A stretch of 64,000 bases of DNA from Hydrocarboniphaga sp. (GTDB taxonomy: Bacteria; Pseudomonadota; Gammaproteobacteria; Nevskiales; Nevskiaceae): positions 123,367 to 187,366 of the forward strand of contig NZ_JAQGNT010000063.1 in the NCBI RefSeq assembly GCF_028291725.1, read 5' to 3'. The first letter of the stretch is position 1; every line of letters starts with the position of its first letter. Under the pieces are notes generated by a model. It made no database searches and was not told the origin of the DNA. It was given only the letters and a program-made list of their open reading frames with translations. A program made the translations under genes and the position numbers. Below, piece after piece: positions 46,405-55,989 of this stretch.

Positions 46405-47763
46405 ATGCCCTTTATTCCTCACACCGAAACCGATGTCGCCGACATGCTGTCGGCGATCGGTGCCCCGAGTTTCGACTCGCTGTTTGACGAGATCCCGGCC
46501 GAACTGCGCTGCGGTCCGCTCGCGCATGTGCCGCAGCGCTTGACCGAAATGGAAGTCGCGCGGCTGATGCATGGCCGCGCGCACCAGGACCGGCACGGCC
46601 TGAGTTTCATCGGCGCCGGTGCCTACGAGCATCACATTCCGGCCGCAGTCTGGGAGATCACCACGCGCGGTGAATTCTACTCCGCGTACACGCCGTACCA
46701 GGCCGAAGCCAGCCAGGGTACGCTGCAGCTGCTGTACGAATTCCAGAGCATGATGACCGCGCTGACCGGCATGGACGTCAGCAATGCGTCGATGTACGAC
46801 GGTGCTTCCGCGCTGGCCGAATCGGTGCTGATGGCCGAGCGCAGCCACAAGGCCGGCAAGCGCCGGGTCGTCGTGCCGCGCACCCTGCATCCGCTATATC
46901 GCAAGGTGCTGTTCGCGCTGATCGACGCGCAGAAGATCGACATTGTCGAGATTCCGCATGATGCTTCCGGCCGCACCGATATCGGCGCGATCGAGGCACT
47001 GGAAGCGGGCAGCTTCACTTGCCTGGTGATTCCGCAGCCGAACTTTTTCGGCGCGTTCGAAGACGTCGACGCGCTGACGAATCTCGCACGCGCAAAGGGC
47101 GCGATGGTGATCGCCGTGGTCAATCCGGTGTCGCTGGCGCTGCTGAAACCGCCGGGCGAGTGGGGAGCCACTGGAGCCGACATCGTCTGCGGCGACGGAC
47201 AGCCGCTGGGCGCGCCGCTGGCTTCGGGTGGCCCGTACTTCGGCTTCCTGACCGCGAAGCAGGAGCTCGTCCGCCAGATGCCGGGCCGCATCGTCGGCCG
47301 CACCGTCGACCTCGACGGCAAGCCGGGTTTCACGCTGACCTTGCAGGCGCGCGAGCAGCACATCCGCCGCAGCAAGGCGACGTCGAACATCTGCACCAAC
47401 CAGGGTCTGCTGGTGACGGCGGCGACGATCCACATGACGCTGCTCGGCGCCGAAGGTCTGGCTCGTGTGGCTACCGCGAGCATGCACGGCACGGCCGAGC
47501 TGCTGAAACTGTTGTCCGACATCCCCGGCGTCAGCCGCGTGTTCGACAACGGCGGCTTCCATGAGACGGCGATCGTGCTGCCGCGCGCGGTCGCGCCGGT
47601 GTTGGAGGCGCTCGCTGCGGAGTACGGAATCCTCGGCGGTTTCGATCTGTCCGCCGACTATCCGGAGCTTGGCAATGCACTGCTGCTGTGCGTGACCGAA
47701 ACCAAGACGCACGCCGACCTGCGCCATTACGCCGAAGCGCTCGCTGCCGTGCTGGCCCGTTAA
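46405..47763 (+). CDS. gcvPA: Glycine dehydrogenase (decarboxylating) subunit 1
   Basis: 452 residues; the N-terminal-type half of the split P-protein. Motifs: [55 protein letters not shown] [60 protein letters not shown] and [20 protein letters not shown]. Together with gcvPB it forms a PLP enzyme that decarboxylates glycine and loads H-protein. The spacing to gcvPB is 14 bp. Confidence 0.96.
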   Translation: MPFIPHTETDVADMLSAIGAPSFDSLFDEIPAELRCGPLAHVPQRLTEMEVARLMHGRAHQDRHGLSFIGAGAYEHHIPAAVWEITTRGEFYSAYTPYQAEASQGTLQLLYEFQSMMTALTGMDVSNASMYDGASALAESVLMAERSHKAGKRRVVVPRTLHPLYRKVLFALIDAQKIDIVEIPHDASGRTDIGAIEALEAGSFTCLVIPQPNFFGAFEDVDALTNLARAKGAMVIAVVNPVSLALLKPPGEWGATGADIVCGDGQPLGAPLASGGPYFGFLTAKQELVRQMPGRIVGRTVDLDGKPGFTLTLQAREQHIRRSKATSNICTNQGLLVTAATIHMTLLGAEGLARVATASMHGTAELLKLLSDIPGVSRVFDNGGFHETAIVLPRAVAPVLEALAAEYGILGGFDLSADYPELGNALLLCVTETKTHADLRHYAEALAAVLAR

Positions 47764-47777
47764 CAGAGAAACCTTCC

Positions 47778-49292
47778 ATGTCCGAACCTCTGATCTTCGA
47801 ACGTTCCTCACCGGGCCGCAGCGCCTACGCGCAGCGTCCGGCCGCGGCGGCGGATTTTTCCGCCATTCCGGAAGCACTGCGCCGCAAGACGCCGCCGCTG
47901 ATGCCGGAAGTCTCCGAACTGCAGGCGGTGCGTCATTACACGCGCTTGTCCAAGCGCAACTTCTCGATCGACACGCACTTCTACCCGCTGGGTTCGTGCA
48001 CGATGAAGTACAACCCGCGCGCCTGTAACACGCTGGCGATGCTGCCGGAATTTTTGGCAAGACATCCGCTGGCGCCGATGTCGCATAGCCAGGGATTTCT
48101 GGCCTGCATGTACGACCTGCAGGAGATCCTGAAGGACGTCACCGGCATGGCCGGCGTCAGCCTGACGCCGATGGCCGGCGCACAGGGCGAGTTCGCCGGC
48201 GTCGCAATGATCCGTGCTTATCATCGTGCGCGCGGCGACAGCGCGCGCACCGAAATCCTGGTGCCCGATGCGGCGCACGGCACCAATCCGGCGACCGCGA
48301 CGATGATGGGCTACACCACGCGCGAAATCCCGACGAACAGTGAGGGCGATGTCGACATCGAAGCGCTGCGCGCCGCGGTCGGGCCGCACACCGCCGGCAT
48401 CATGCTGACCAATCCGTCGACGCTGGGCGTATTCGAGCGCCGCATCAAGCAGATCGCCGGCATCGTCCACGACGCCGGCGGCCTGCTGTATTACGACGGC
48501 GCCAATCTGAATGCGATTCTCGGCAAGGTGCGGCCCGGAGACATGGGCTTCGACGTGATCCACATGAACCTGCACAAGACCTTCAGCACGCCGCATGGCG
48601 GCGGTGGGCCGGGTGCCGGTGCGGTGGGTGTGTCACAGCGCATGCTGCCGTTCATGCCGATCCCGATCGTCGGTAAAGCAACTTCCCCTCCCCCGCTTGC
48701 GGGGGAGGGTCAAGGTGGGGGCGCGAGCGGCGAAGCCGCGAGTTTCCGATGGCTGGACGAGCGCGATCTGCCGCAGTCGATCGGCCGCCTGTCGACCTTC
48801 ATGGGCAACGCTGGCGTGCTGATCCGTGCGTATATCTACGCGCGCATGCTCGGCCGCGACGGCATGCAGCGTGTCGCCGAATACGCGACGCTCAACGCCA
48901 ACTACCTGATGGCGAGTCTGCGTGACAAGGGCTTCGATCTGGCGTTTCCGGGCCGCCGTGCCAGCCACGAATTCATCATCACCTTGAAGCGCCAGAAACA
49001 GCAGATCGAGCTGAGCGCGACCGACGTCGCCAAGCGCCTGCTGGACTACGGCTTCCACGCGCCGACCGTGTATTTCCCGCTGCTGGTGCCGGAATGCCTG
49101 CTGATCGAGCCGACCGAGACCGAAGACAAGCAGACGCTGGATCTGTTTGTCGACGCGCTGGTCGCGATCTGGGCCGAGGCCAGGCGCGACATCAAGTATG
49201 TGAAGGGCGCGCCGTACACCATGCCGGTACGCAGGCTCGACGACGTCCGTGCTGCGCGTCAGCTGGATATTCGCTACCAGCCGAAGCCGTAG
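47778..49292 (+). CDS. gcvPB: Glycine dehydrogenase (decarboxylating) subunit 2, with repeat-derived insertion
   Basis: 504 residues; the PLP-binding subunit. The PLP Lys is at 267 ([20 protein letters not shown]), with [29 protein letters not shown] and [11 protein letters not shown] upstream and [17 protein letters not shown] downstream. Residues about 302-316 ([15 protein letters not shown]) are encoded by a single GC-rich family-C repeat module inserted in frame in the loop between PIPIVGK and [15 protein letters not shown]. Other family members have a short linker there, so the insertion probably does not destroy the enzyme. The stop TAG is in a GTAG 6 bp before the GTAG head of a REP pair. 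Confidence 0.95.
   Translation: MSEPLIFERSSPGRSAYAQRPAAAADFSAIPEALRRKTPPLMPEVSELQAVRHYTRLSKRNFSIDTHFYPLGSCTMKYNPRACNTLAMLPEFLARHPLAPMSHSQGFLACMYDLQEILKDVTGMAGVSLTPMAGAQGEFAGVAMIRAYHRARGDSARTEILVPDAAHGTNPATATMMGYTTREIPTNSEGDVDIEALRAAVGPHTAGIMLTNPSTLGVFERRIKQIAGIVHDAGGLLYYDGANLNAILGKVRPGDMGFDVIHMNLHKTFSTPHGGGGPGAGAVGVSQRMLPFMPIPIVGKATSPPPLAGEGQGGGASGEAASFRWLDERDLPQSIGRLSTFMGNAGVLIRAYIYARMLGRDGMQRVAEYATLNANYLMASLRDKGFDLAFPGRRASHEFIITLKRQKQQIELSATDVAKRLLDYGFHAPTVYFPLLVPECLLIEPTETEDKQTLDLFVDALVAIWAEARRDIKYVKGAPYTMPVRRLDDVRAARQLDIRYQPKP
48685..48722. repeat. GC-rich family-C half element inside gcvPB
   Basis: One module with CCCCCGC-TT-GCGGGGG and the GGTGGGGGCG arm, read in frame in gcvPB. The 14 to 15 codons it contributes contain no stop in that frame. 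It is the only copy of the four found inside a coding region, and the only unpaired one. Confidence 0.9.
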
Positions 49293-49294
49293 CC

Positions 49295-49374
49295 GTAGGT
49301 CGGCAATCCTTTGCCGACGTGAGACCTTGCTCGCGCAACCGAGCCTGCACGTCGGCAAGGGATTGCCGACCTAC
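49295..49374. repeat. GTAG-headed REP pair, family A copy 4
   Basis: Left half GTAGGTCGGCAATCCTTTGC then CGACGT; right half the inverse complement ending in CTAC. It follows gcvPB by 2 bp and precedes the PfkB-type kinase gene. Confidence 0.9.
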
Positions 49375-49414
49375 GGCTGGCACCTCATCCTGAATTTCAA
49401 TCCAAGGAAGCAAC

Positions 49415-50347
49415 ATGAGCGTACTCATCACCGGTTCCATGGCCTACGACACCATCATGGTGTTCCCCGGCTACTTCAAGAACGAGATCCTGCCGGACAA
49501 GGTGCACATCCTGAATGTGTCCTTCCTGGTGCCGCAGCTGCGCCGCGAGTTCGGCGGTTGCGCCGGCAACATCGCCTACAACCTGCACCTGCTCGGCGGT
49601 GACGCGCTGCCGATGGCGACGGTCGGCAAGGACTTCGACATGTACTCGGCCTGGATGCAACAGACCGGCGTGAATCAGTCGATGCTGAAAAAGCTGGACG
49701 ACACCTACACCGCGCAGGCCTACATCACCAACGACCTGGATGACAACCAGATCACCGCCTTCCATCCGGGCGCGATGAGCTTTTCGCACCAGCAGGACGT
49801 GCCAGCCAAGGGCATCACGCTCGGCACGGTGTCGCCGGACGGGCGCGACGGCATGCTGCTGCACGCCCGGCAGTTCGCCGAGGCTGGCATTCCGTTCATC
49901 TTCGATCCGGGCCAGGGCCTGCCGATGTTCGGCGGCGACGAGTTGAAGGCCTTCATCGACCAGGCGACCTATGTGGCGGTCAACGACTACGAGGCCGAGA
50001 TGATCATTGCCAAGACCGGCCTGACGCTGAAGCAGATCGGTGAGCGCGTCGAGGCGCTGATCGTCACCCGCGGCAGCAAGGGCTCGGAGATCTACACCAA
50101 GGGCAAGCTGTTCGAGATTCCCTGTGCCAAGGCCGAGTCGCTAGCCGACCCGACCGGCTGCGGCGACGCCTATCGCGGCGGCTTGCTGTACGGTCTGTCG
50201 AATGGGCTTGACTGGGAAACCACCGGCCGCATCGCCTCTCTGATGGGTGCGATCAAGATCGAGCGTCTCGGTCCGCAGAACCACAAGTTCAGCCCGGAAG
50301 GCTTCCGCGCGCGCTTCAAGCAGGAGTTCCACTACGACCTGGCGTAA
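49415..50347 (+). CDS. PfkB-family carbohydrate/nucleoside kinase (adenosine-kinase-like)
   Basis: 310 residues. PfkB features: N-terminal GSMAYDTIMVFPGYFKNEIL, glycine motif EFGGCAGNIAYNLHLLGGDA, and the C-terminal anion-hole and catalytic-Asp motif LADPTGCGDAYRGGLLYGLS. VTRGSKGSEIYTKG is also typical. Sequence style matches proteins annotated as carbohydrate kinases close to adenosine kinase; the substrate (adenosine, ribose or another) is not certain. AAGGAAG Shine-Dalgarno before ATG. After the stop, 50348-50541 (194 bp) holds nothing I can recognise. Confidence 0.85.
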   Translation: MSVLITGSMAYDTIMVFPGYFKNEILPDKVHILNVSFLVPQLRREFGGCAGNIAYNLHLLGGDALPMATVGKDFDMYSAWMQQTGVNQSMLKKLDDTYTAQAYITNDLDDNQITAFHPGAMSFSHQQDVPAKGITLGTVSPDGRDGMLLHARQFAEAGIPFIFDPGQGLPMFGGDELKAFIDQATYVAVNDYEAEMIIAKTGLTLKQIGERVEALIVTRGSKGSEIYTKGKLFEIPCAKAESLADPTGCGDAYRGGLLYGLSNGLDWETTGRIASLMGAIKIERLGPQNHKFSPEGFRARFKQEFHYDLA

Positions 50348-50541
50348 GGCGGGAGAAGCGAAGCGCATCGCGCCTCTCGCGCTCGGGACAAACCGGTTTT
50401 TGCCGCTGGCCAGTACAACGACATTCCGGTCCTCCCGACTAGCGCCAACGGCGCGGACGCATGCCTTGCCGGCAACCGCGAAACGCAGGGGCCGCTGTTC
50501 CTGGTGAATTTGCAGAGCTCGGGCGCGCCTGCCTCCGTGCA

Positions 50542-50976
50542 TTACACCAACAGCGGATTGACCACCTTGAGCCGCGGGAACCGGCTGAAATCGCGGTCGG
50601 CGGACCACAGTTCGGTGATGCCGTGATGCAGGCACAGTGCAGCGATACGGGCGTCATGGATCATTGGGCCTTGAACCCTGGCCGTGGTCGCGACGGACTT
50701 CAGTTGCTCCAGGTAGCCTTCATCCTCCGCCAGCAACTGCAGCTGGGTCTGCCGGCAAAAGCCAGCGACAATATCCAAGGCAAGCGCAAGCGGCGTGGGC
50801 TGTTTGAATATGCGCGCATGAGTCACGACCGAGATGAATTCATGCATGCAGGGCCAAGGGATCGCCCAGCGCGCTTTGCCGTTGAGAAGCTGCTCCAGCA
50901 AAGATGACGCACGATTGTGGAACGGCGAATCCGCCCGGTGCGCATAGACCAGCAGGTTGGTGTCAACTCCGATCAA
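50542..50976 (-). CDS. VapC-type PIN-domain toxin (module 1)
   Basis: 144 residues from TTG 50976, which overlaps the antitoxin stop as TTGA. PIN-domain acidic residues: Asp5 (IGVDTNLLVYAHRADSPFH), a Glu in MHEFISVV, Asp in QGPMIHDARIAALCLHH and Asp in LWSADRDFSRF. Type II toxins of this family cleave RNA. It is the downstream gene of a vapBC operon on the minus strand. It belongs to the same PIN subgroup as the second module's toxin but is only moderately similar. Confidence 0.87.
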   Translation of the reverse strand: MIGVDTNLLVYAHRADSPFHNRASSLLEQLLNGKARWAIPWPCMHEFISVVTHARIFKQPTPLALALDIVAGFCRQTQLQLLAEDEGYLEQLKSVATTARVQGPMIHDARIAALCLHHGITELWSADRDFSRFPRLKVVNPLLV

Positions 50977-51251
50977 GGTTTGGGCTGGCCGGGCATTTCG
51001 TCGGGCATCTCGACGTGCCTCTCGTATAGGGCATCGCGGATTTGCGACCATCCCGCGTTCTTGAATTCATCGGTCAATCCACCGCTACCGAAAACGGGCA
51101 TCACAAACGAGGGCTCGGTCTTTTGGCTGCGCGCCTGCAGTGCCAGCCGCAAGCCTTCTTCCACCAGCGCACGCAGGGTCTTGCCTTCCCGCTTCGCCGC
51201 CTTGCGGCTACGGGCAAAAAGCTCGTCGTTGATCTCTATGGTGGTCTTCAT
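50973..51251 (-). CDS. VapB-type ribbon-helix-helix antitoxin (module 1)
   Basis: 92 residues starting at MKTTIEINDELFARSRKAAK. The N-terminal ribbon-helix-helix (about 1-40, ending RALVEEGLRLALQA) would bind the operator; the C-terminal part (GGLTDEFKNAGWSQIRDALY) would wrap the toxin. The start codon lies within a set of three ATATGGG half-sites (51249-51278), an autoregulatory operator. The gene overlaps the toxin gene by 4 bp. Confidence 0.85.
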   Translation of the reverse strand: MKTTIEINDELFARSRKAAKREGKTLRALVEEGLRLALQARSQKTEPSFVMPVFGSGGLTDEFKNAGWSQIRDALYERHVEMPDEMPGQPKP

Positions 51252-51278
51252 ATGGGTTGCCCATATCATGAATATGGG
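51249..51278 (-). promoter_or_regulatory. Operator of VapBC module 1
   Basis: Three heptamer half-sites: ATATGGG (51250-51256), CCCATAT (51260-51266) and ATATGGG (51272-51278), in alternating orientation. The first overlaps the antitoxin ATG, so the transcript would begin at or near the start codon if the promoter lies within this block. Confidence 0.6.
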
Positions 51279-51379
51279 AAGACTGTAAGGATGGTTCTGG
51301 GCTGACGCAAGCTCTTATGAAATCCGAGGCGATCACCGCGCTGGTTACCCGCCTTGCGGGATGTTCCGCCACGGCGTGC

Positions 51380-51403
51380 TAAACTGCATGCAGATTTCTG
51401 CAT
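51380..51403 (+). promoter_or_regulatory. Putative promoter/operator of VapBC module 2
   Basis: TAAACT (51380-51385) is a possible -10. It overlaps the palindrome CTGCATGCAG (51384-51393), with a third CTGCAT half-site at 51398-51403, 12 nt before the antitoxin ATG. The three-half-site layout mirrors that of module 1 with different sequence. Confidence 0.45.
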
Positions 51404-51414
51404 CAGAGCCGTCA

Positions 51415-51666
51415 ATGCGAACCACGCTCGACATCGAGGACCGCCTGCTACGTGAGGCCAAGTCCGCGGCCGCCCAGCAGGGAACCACGTTGACCGCGAT
51501 CATCGAACAAGCGCTGAGGCGTTTGCTTGAAGGCGCGGGCGGCAAGCCAAGTGGAAAAAAGATAGGCAAGCTGCCGCCCCTTCCGCTGGCCAAGCCGGGC
51601 AAAGGTCAGCTGATCGACCTTGCCAGCAACGAACGCATTTCCGAATTGCTGGATGAACATCCCTGA
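51415..51666 (+). CDS. VapB-type antitoxin (module 2)
   Basis: 83 residues, MRTTLDIEDRLLREAKSAAA then QQGTTLTAIIEQALRRLLEG. N-terminal ribbon-helix-helix, basic linker (GGKPSGKKIGKLPPLPLAKP), then the toxin-binding tail LIDLASNERISELLDEHP. It overlaps the toxin gene by 14 bp. Divergent from module 1, with 163 bp between the two antitoxin starts. Confidence 0.87.
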   Translation: MRTTLDIEDRLLREAKSAAAQQGTTLTAIIEQALRRLLEGAGGKPSGKKIGKLPPLPLAKPGKGQLIDLASNERISELLDEHP

Positions 51667-52078
51667 CGTCAATGTACTGGTTTCGGCGTTCCGCACCGAC
51701 GCCGTCCATTACGAGGTCAGCGAACTTTGGCTCAGAACGGCGATCGAGGCCGGAGAGCCGATCGGCTTGCTGGATTCGGTGGTGACCGGATTCTTGCGGG
51801 TGGTGACCAATGTCCGTGCGTTCGACCCGCCTTCCGAAATGTCCGATGCACTGGAGCGCATCGATTTTCTGCTGGCGACGAACGAGGTGCGCTGGCTGAA
51901 GTCGGGTCCCGGCTATTGGGACAGTCTCAAACGTCTGGTGGAATCGGCGCAGATCCGCGCCCATCTGGTTTCCGACGCTCATATCGCTGCGATTGCGCTC
52001 AACGAGGGCGCGACCGTGGTGACTCTGGATCGCGACTTCAAGCGCCTGAAGCCGGTCAAAACGAAGTTTCTGATTTAG
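51653..52078 (+). CDS. VapC-type PIN-domain toxin (module 2)
   Basis: 141 residues starting at MNIPDVNVLVSAFRTDAVHY. Asp5 (PDVNVLV), the Glu region, Asp in LVSDAHIAAIALNEG and Asp in VVTLDRDFKRLKPVK give the PIN quartet. The start chosen overlaps the antitoxin by 14 bp; a frame opening further upstream adds 11 codons without PIN character. A probable endoribonuclease toxin neutralised by the preceding antitoxin. Confidence 0.88.
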   Translation: MNIPDVNVLVSAFRTDAVHYEVSELWLRTAIEAGEPIGLLDSVVTGFLRVVTNVRAFDPPSEMSDALERIDFLLATNEVRWLKSGPGYWDSLKRLVESAQIRAHLVSDAHIAAIALNEGATVVTLDRDFKRLKPVKTKFLI

Positions 52079-52099
52079 GCCAGTTCAGGCCGGACCAAC

Positions 52100-53272
52100 A
52101 TGCTCACCGTAAAACTCAAGAAGAACGAAGACCGCCGCCTGCGCGCCGGTCACCTGTGGATCTATTCCAACGAGATCGACACCGAGGAGACGCCGATCAA
52201 GGGTGTCGTCGCCGGCACCTTGTGCCGCTACGCCGACAACCGCGGCAAGATTCTCGGCATCGGCTACATCAACCCGACGGCGCTGCTGTGCGGCCGCCTG
52301 CTCACCGGCAAGGCCGATGCGACGATCGACATCAACTGGTTCCAGCGCCGTCTGCAGTCCGCGCTGAACCTGCGCAAGCGCATCTACCCGACGCCGCATT
52401 ACCGCATGGTGTTCGGCGACAGCGACGGCCTGCCGGGCCTGGTCGTGGACCGCTACGACGACGTGCTGGTCGTGCAGTTGACGACTGCCGGCATGGAGCT
52501 GCTCAATCCCCTGGTGATCGACGCGCTGACCCGCGTGTTGAAACCGCGCGGCATCCTGCTGCGCAACGACACCTCCTCGCGCGAAATCGAAGGCCTGTCG
52601 CTGTACGAGGAAGTGATCGGCGACGTGCCCGAAGTGGTCGATCTGATCGAGTCCGGCGTGCCGTTCAAGGCGCCGATCCGCGGCGGCCAGAAGACCGGCT
52701 GGTTCTACGACCAGCACGCCAACCGCGACCGCCTCGCTCCTTATGTAAAGGACGCGCGCGTGCTCGACGTGTTCAGCTATGTCGGTGCCTGGGCGGTGCG
52801 TGCCGCCAAGTTCGGTGCCTCCGAGATCAGCTGCGTCGACAGCTCCAAGCTGGCGCTGGATTCGGCCAAGATCAACGCCGAACTCAATGGCCTGACGGTC
52901 GAAACCCATCAGGGCGAGGCGCTCGACGTGCTCAAGCGCCTGCGCGGCGAAGGCAAGCTGTACGACGTGGTCGTGGTCGATCCGCCGGCACTGATCAAGC
53001 GCAAGCGCGACACCGACGCCGGCACCGAGCACTACGCGGCGCTGAACCGCCAGGCGATCCAGCTGCTGGCGCCGGACGGCTTTCTGATCAGCTGCTCTTG
53101 CTCGTTCCACATGGAGGCGTCCGAATTGCAGCGCATCCTGCTGCGCGAAGCGCGCGCCGCGGGGCGTCGCCTGCAGATCCTGGAAGTCGGTGGCCAGGCC
53201 CAGGATCATCCGGTGCACCCGGCGATCCCGGAGACGCGGTATCTGAAGAGCTTCGTCTGTCGGCTGGCCTAG
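52100..53272 (+). CDS. rlmI: Class I SAM-dependent rRNA methyltransferase, RlmI-like
   Basis: 390 residues. An N-terminal PUA domain (LKKNEDRRLRAGHLWIYSNE, GKILGIGYINPTALLCGRLL) is followed by a linker with FGDSDGLPGLVVDRYDDVLV and a Rossmann methyltransferase domain (VLDVFSYVGAWAVRAAKFGA, SEISCVDSSKLALD, VVVDPPALIKRKRD, LISCSCSFHMEASEL). This is the RlmI/RlmK-C architecture; RlmI methylates 23S rRNA C1962 in E. coli. The stop TAG (53270-53272) precedes a REP pair by 10 bp. Confidence 0.88.
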   Translation: MLTVKLKKNEDRRLRAGHLWIYSNEIDTEETPIKGVVAGTLCRYADNRGKILGIGYINPTALLCGRLLTGKADATIDINWFQRRLQSALNLRKRIYPTPHYRMVFGDSDGLPGLVVDRYDDVLVVQLTTAGMELLNPLVIDALTRVLKPRGILLRNDTSSREIEGLSLYEEVIGDVPEVVDLIESGVPFKAPIRGGQKTGWFYDQHANRDRLAPYVKDARVLDVFSYVGAWAVRAAKFGASEISCVDSSKLALDSAKINAELNGLTVETHQGEALDVLKRLRGEGKLYDVVVVDPPALIKRKRDTDAGTEHYAALNRQAIQLLAPDGFLISCSCSFHMEASELQRILLREARAAGRRLQILEVGGQAQDHPVHPAIPETRYLKSFVCRLA

Positions 53273-53282
53273 CGGCGGCCCT

Positions 53283-53349
53283 GTAGGAGCGGGTCATACC
53301 CGCGACTGTACCCTTCAAGGTTCCAGTCGCGGGTATGACCCGCTCCTAC
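53283..53349. repeat. GTAG-headed REP pair, family B copy 3
   Basis: Both heads intact: GTAGGAGCGGGTCATACCCG on the left and the exact inverse complement ending CTAC on the right, about 17 nt apart. It lies between rlmI and lgt. Confidence 0.9.
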
Positions 53350-53393
53350 AATCGCTTCACCCCTGCGCCACTGACTGATAAAAGATCGTTTCC

Positions 53394-54206
53394 ATGATCA
53401 AGTACCCGCATATCGATCCCGTCGCCGTCACTCTGGGCCCGCTCAAGGTGCATTGGTACGGCCTGATGTACCTGCTCGGCTTCTGGGCCGGCTGGTGGCT
53501 GGGCGTGCGCCGCGGGCGCCGCGACTTCACGCCTTTTTCAAGCCAGGCGATGTCCGACCTGCTGTTCTTCATCGTGCTCGGCGTGATTCTCGGTGGGCGC
53601 GTCGGCTACACCTTCTTCTATAACGTCGATGCCACCGGGCACCTGATCTTCCTGCGCGACCCGCTGGTGATCTTCCGCATCTGGGAAGGCGGCATGTCGT
53701 TCCACGGTGGCCTGATCGGCGTGCTGATCGCGCTGGGCTGGTATGCGCGCAGCCGCAAGCTGAGCTTTTTCTACGTCGCCGATTTCATCGTCCCGGTGGT
53801 TCCGGTGGGCCTGCTGACCGGCCGTATCGGCAACTTCATCAACGCCGAGCTGTGGGGCGCGCCGACCACGCTGCCCTGGGCGATGATCTTCCCGACCGAT
53901 CCGCTGGGTTTGCCGCGCCATCCGTCGATGCTCTATGAAGCCTTCCTCGAGGGCTTCGTGCTGCTCTGCGTGATGCTGTGGTTTTCGCGCAAGCCGCGGC
54001 CGCCGATGGCGGTGTCCGGGCTGTTCCTGCTGCTCTACGGCATTTTCCGCTGGGCCGTCGAGTTCGTGCGTACGCCGGATACCCAGCTCGGTTACCTGGC
54101 TTTCGGCTGGCTGACGATGGGCCAGGTCCTGTGCATCCCGATGCTGGTGGCCGGTGCGCTGATGCTAGCCCTGGCCTACGGCAGGCCGCCGCGGCGCCCC
54201 ACTTGA
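53394..54206 (+). CDS. lgt: Prolipoprotein diacylglyceryl transferase
   Basis: 270 residues with seven predicted membrane helices. Lgt motifs: His104 in [16 protein letters not shown], Arg144 in [29 protein letters not shown] and [20 protein letters not shown]. It transfers diacylglycerol to the lipobox cysteine of prolipoproteins; several lipoproteins in this window (pilW, bamB, the NodT factor, the M28-like protein) would be substrates. The usual neighbour thyA is absent here; ndk follows instead. Confidence 0.96.
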   Translation: MIKYPHIDPVAVTLGPLKVHWYGLMYLLGFWAGWWLGVRRGRRDFTPFSSQAMSDLLFFIVLGVILGGRVGYTFFYNVDATGHLIFLRDPLVIFRIWEGGMSFHGGLIGVLIALGWYARSRKLSFFYVADFIVPVVPVGLLTGRIGNFINAELWGAPTTLPWAMIFPTDPLGLPRHPSMLYEAFLEGFVLLCVMLWFSRKPRPPMAVSGLFLLLYGIFRWAVEFVRTPDTQLGYLAFGWLTMGQVLCIPMLVAGALMLALAYGRPPRRPT

Positions 54207-54218
54207 CACGATCGCGAT

Positions 54219-54321
54219 TGCTGCGCAAGCCCCCTGGCGACTAAAATGGAGGGCTTTTCTACCGCCGGGTCGGTTGCCGGCCGCGCGGAGCCGCATTTTC
54301 CCGGCCCGGGATCTTCCCGGG
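54219..54321 (+). promoter_or_regulatory. Promoter and hairpin leader of ndk
   Basis: TTGCTG (54219-54224), a 17-nt spacer and TAAAAT (54242-54247) form a promoter. The leader contains a perfect hairpin CCCGGG-atctt-CCCGGG (54305-54321), without a T-run, 37 nt before the ndk ATG. A Shine-Dalgarno AGGA follows just before the ATG. Confidence 0.5.
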
Positions 54322-54357
54322 CACTACACCCGCTCCAACATCAATAGGATTATTCAG

Positions 54358-54789
54358 ATGGCTGTCGAACGCACACTCTCCATCATCAAGCCGGACGCGG
54401 TCTCCAAGAACGTGATCGGCCAGATCTATACGCGCTTCGAGCAGGCCGGCCTCAAGATCGTCGCATCGCGCATGACCCACCTGACCGAGAAGGAAGCCGG
54501 CGGTTTCTACGCCGCCCACGCGGCCCGCGGTTTCTTCAAGGATCTGGTGGCCTTCATGGTCAGCGGTCCGGTCGTGATCCAGGTGCTGGAAGGCGAAGAC
54601 GCGATCGCCAAGCACCGCGAGATCATGGGAGCCACCGACCCGAAGAAGGCAGCCAAGGGCACCATCCGCGCCGATTTCGCCGACTCGATCGACGAGAACT
54701 CGGTGCACGGCTCCGATAGCACTGAGGCGGCCGCCACCGAAATCGCATACTTCTTCCGCACCACCGAACTCGCTCCGCGCACCCGCTAA
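54358..54789 (+). CDS. ndk: Nucleoside diphosphate kinase
   Basis: 143 residues. The catalytic His117 is in [15 protein letters not shown]. Other conserved parts are [40 protein letters not shown] and [20 protein letters not shown]. It balances cellular nucleoside triphosphates. I use the Met at 54358; a longer frame upstream is not conserved. It precedes rlmN by 12 bp. Confidence 0.97.
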   Translation: MAVERTLSIIKPDAVSKNVIGQIYTRFEQAGLKIVASRMTHLTEKEAGGFYAAHAARGFFKDLVAFMVSGPVVIQVLEGEDAIAKHREIMGATDPKKAAKGTIRADFADSIDENSVHGSDSTEAAATEIAYFFRTTELAPRTR

Positions 54790-54801
54790 GAGCATGAGGC
54801 C

Positions 54802-55989
54802 ATGCAGGACCTGATCCCCGAGACGCAGCCGCAGACCGAGACCCCCGTGGTCTCTGTGCCGGCGGCTGGCTCGAAGAAGGTCAACCTGTTCGGCCTCAAC
54901 CGCGTGCAGATGCGCGCGCTGTTTGCCGACATGGGCGAAGCCGCCTACCGCGCCGACCAGATCATGGGCTGGATCTACCGGCGCGGCGTCGACGACTTTG
55001 AAGCGATGACGAACGTGTCGAAGGACCTGCGGCAACGCATGCAGGCGCGCTTCGACATCTTTCATCCGGAACTGCTCGCCGAGCAGACTTCCACCGACGG
55101 CACCCGCAAGTGGGTGCTCAAGCTCGACGGCGGCAATGCGATCGAGACAGTGTTCATTCCGGAGGCCAATCGCGGAACCCTGTGCATCTCCTCGCAGGTC
55201 GGCTGCGCGATGGACTGCTCGTTCTGCTCGACCGCGCAGCAGGGTTTCAGCCGTAATCTGAGCGCGGCCGAAATCGTCGCCCAGGTCTGGTTTGCGGCGA
55301 AGACGCTCGGCGGCGATTTCCAGAACGAACGCGTGATCAGCAACGTGGTGTTCATGGGCATGGGCGAGCCGCTCGCCAACTATGCGCAGACCCTGGTCGC
55401 GATCAGCATCCTGCAGGACGACTTCGGTTTCGGCCTCTCCAAGCGCCGCGTCACCGTGTCGACGTCGGGGCTAGTGCCGTTCATGGACCGGCTGCGCACG
55501 GACTGCGACACCGCGCTGGCAGTGAGCCTGCATGCGCCGAACGACGAGCTGCGCAACCAGCTGGTGCCGATCAACCGCAAGTACCCGATCGCCGAGCTGA
55601 TGGACGCCTGCCGCCGTTACACCTCGGGCAAGGATCGCAAGATGCACATCGTCTACGAGTACGTGATGCTCGACGGGGTCAACGACCATCCGGATCTCGC
55701 CCGCCAGCTGGCCAGGCTGCTCGCCGGCATGCCGGCCAAGGTCAACCTGATTCCGTTCAATCCGTTCCCGCAGACTCAGTACAAGCGCTCCAAGCCCGAC
55801 GTGATTGCGCGCTTCGCCGAAATCCTGCGCCAGAAGGACATCCTGGTGACCACGCGGCGCACCCGCGGCGACGACATCGACGCCGCCTGCGGTCAGCTGG
55901 TCGGCCGGGTGCAGTCCAGGCAGAAGCAGCGGCTGCGCGATCTGGGCGTCAAAGTCGAGATCGGTTCGGCAGCGTCGAACGGTCGATGA
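54802..55989 (+). CDS. rlmN: Dual-specificity RNA methyltransferase RlmN
   Basis: 395 residues. A radical-SAM enzyme that methylates A2503 of 23S rRNA and A37 of some tRNAs. The cluster motif is C-x3-C-x2-C (VGCAMDCSFCSTAQQGFSRN). GMGEPLANY, RVTVSTSGLVPFMDRL and NLIPFNPFPQTQYKRSKPD follow, and the second catalytic Cys is in RGDDIDAACGQLVGR. Overlaps pilW by 4 bp (ATGA). Confidence 0.96.
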   Translation: MQDLIPETQPQTETPVVSVPAAGSKKVNLFGLNRVQMRALFADMGEAAYRADQIMGWIYRRGVDDFEAMTNVSKDLRQRMQARFDIFHPELLAEQTSTDGTRKWVLKLDGGNAIETVFIPEANRGTLCISSQVGCAMDCSFCSTAQQGFSRNLSAAEIVAQVWFAAKTLGGDFQNERVISNVVFMGMGEPLANYAQTLVAISILQDDFGFGLSKRRVTVSTSGLVPFMDRLRTDCDTALAVSLHAPNDELRNQLVPINRKYPIAELMDACRRYTSGKDRKMHIVYEYVMLDGVNDHPDLARQLARLLAGMPAKVNLIPFNPFPQTQYKRSKPDVIARFAEILRQKDILVTTRRTRGDDIDAACGQLVGRVQSRQKQRLRDLGVKVEIGSAASNGR

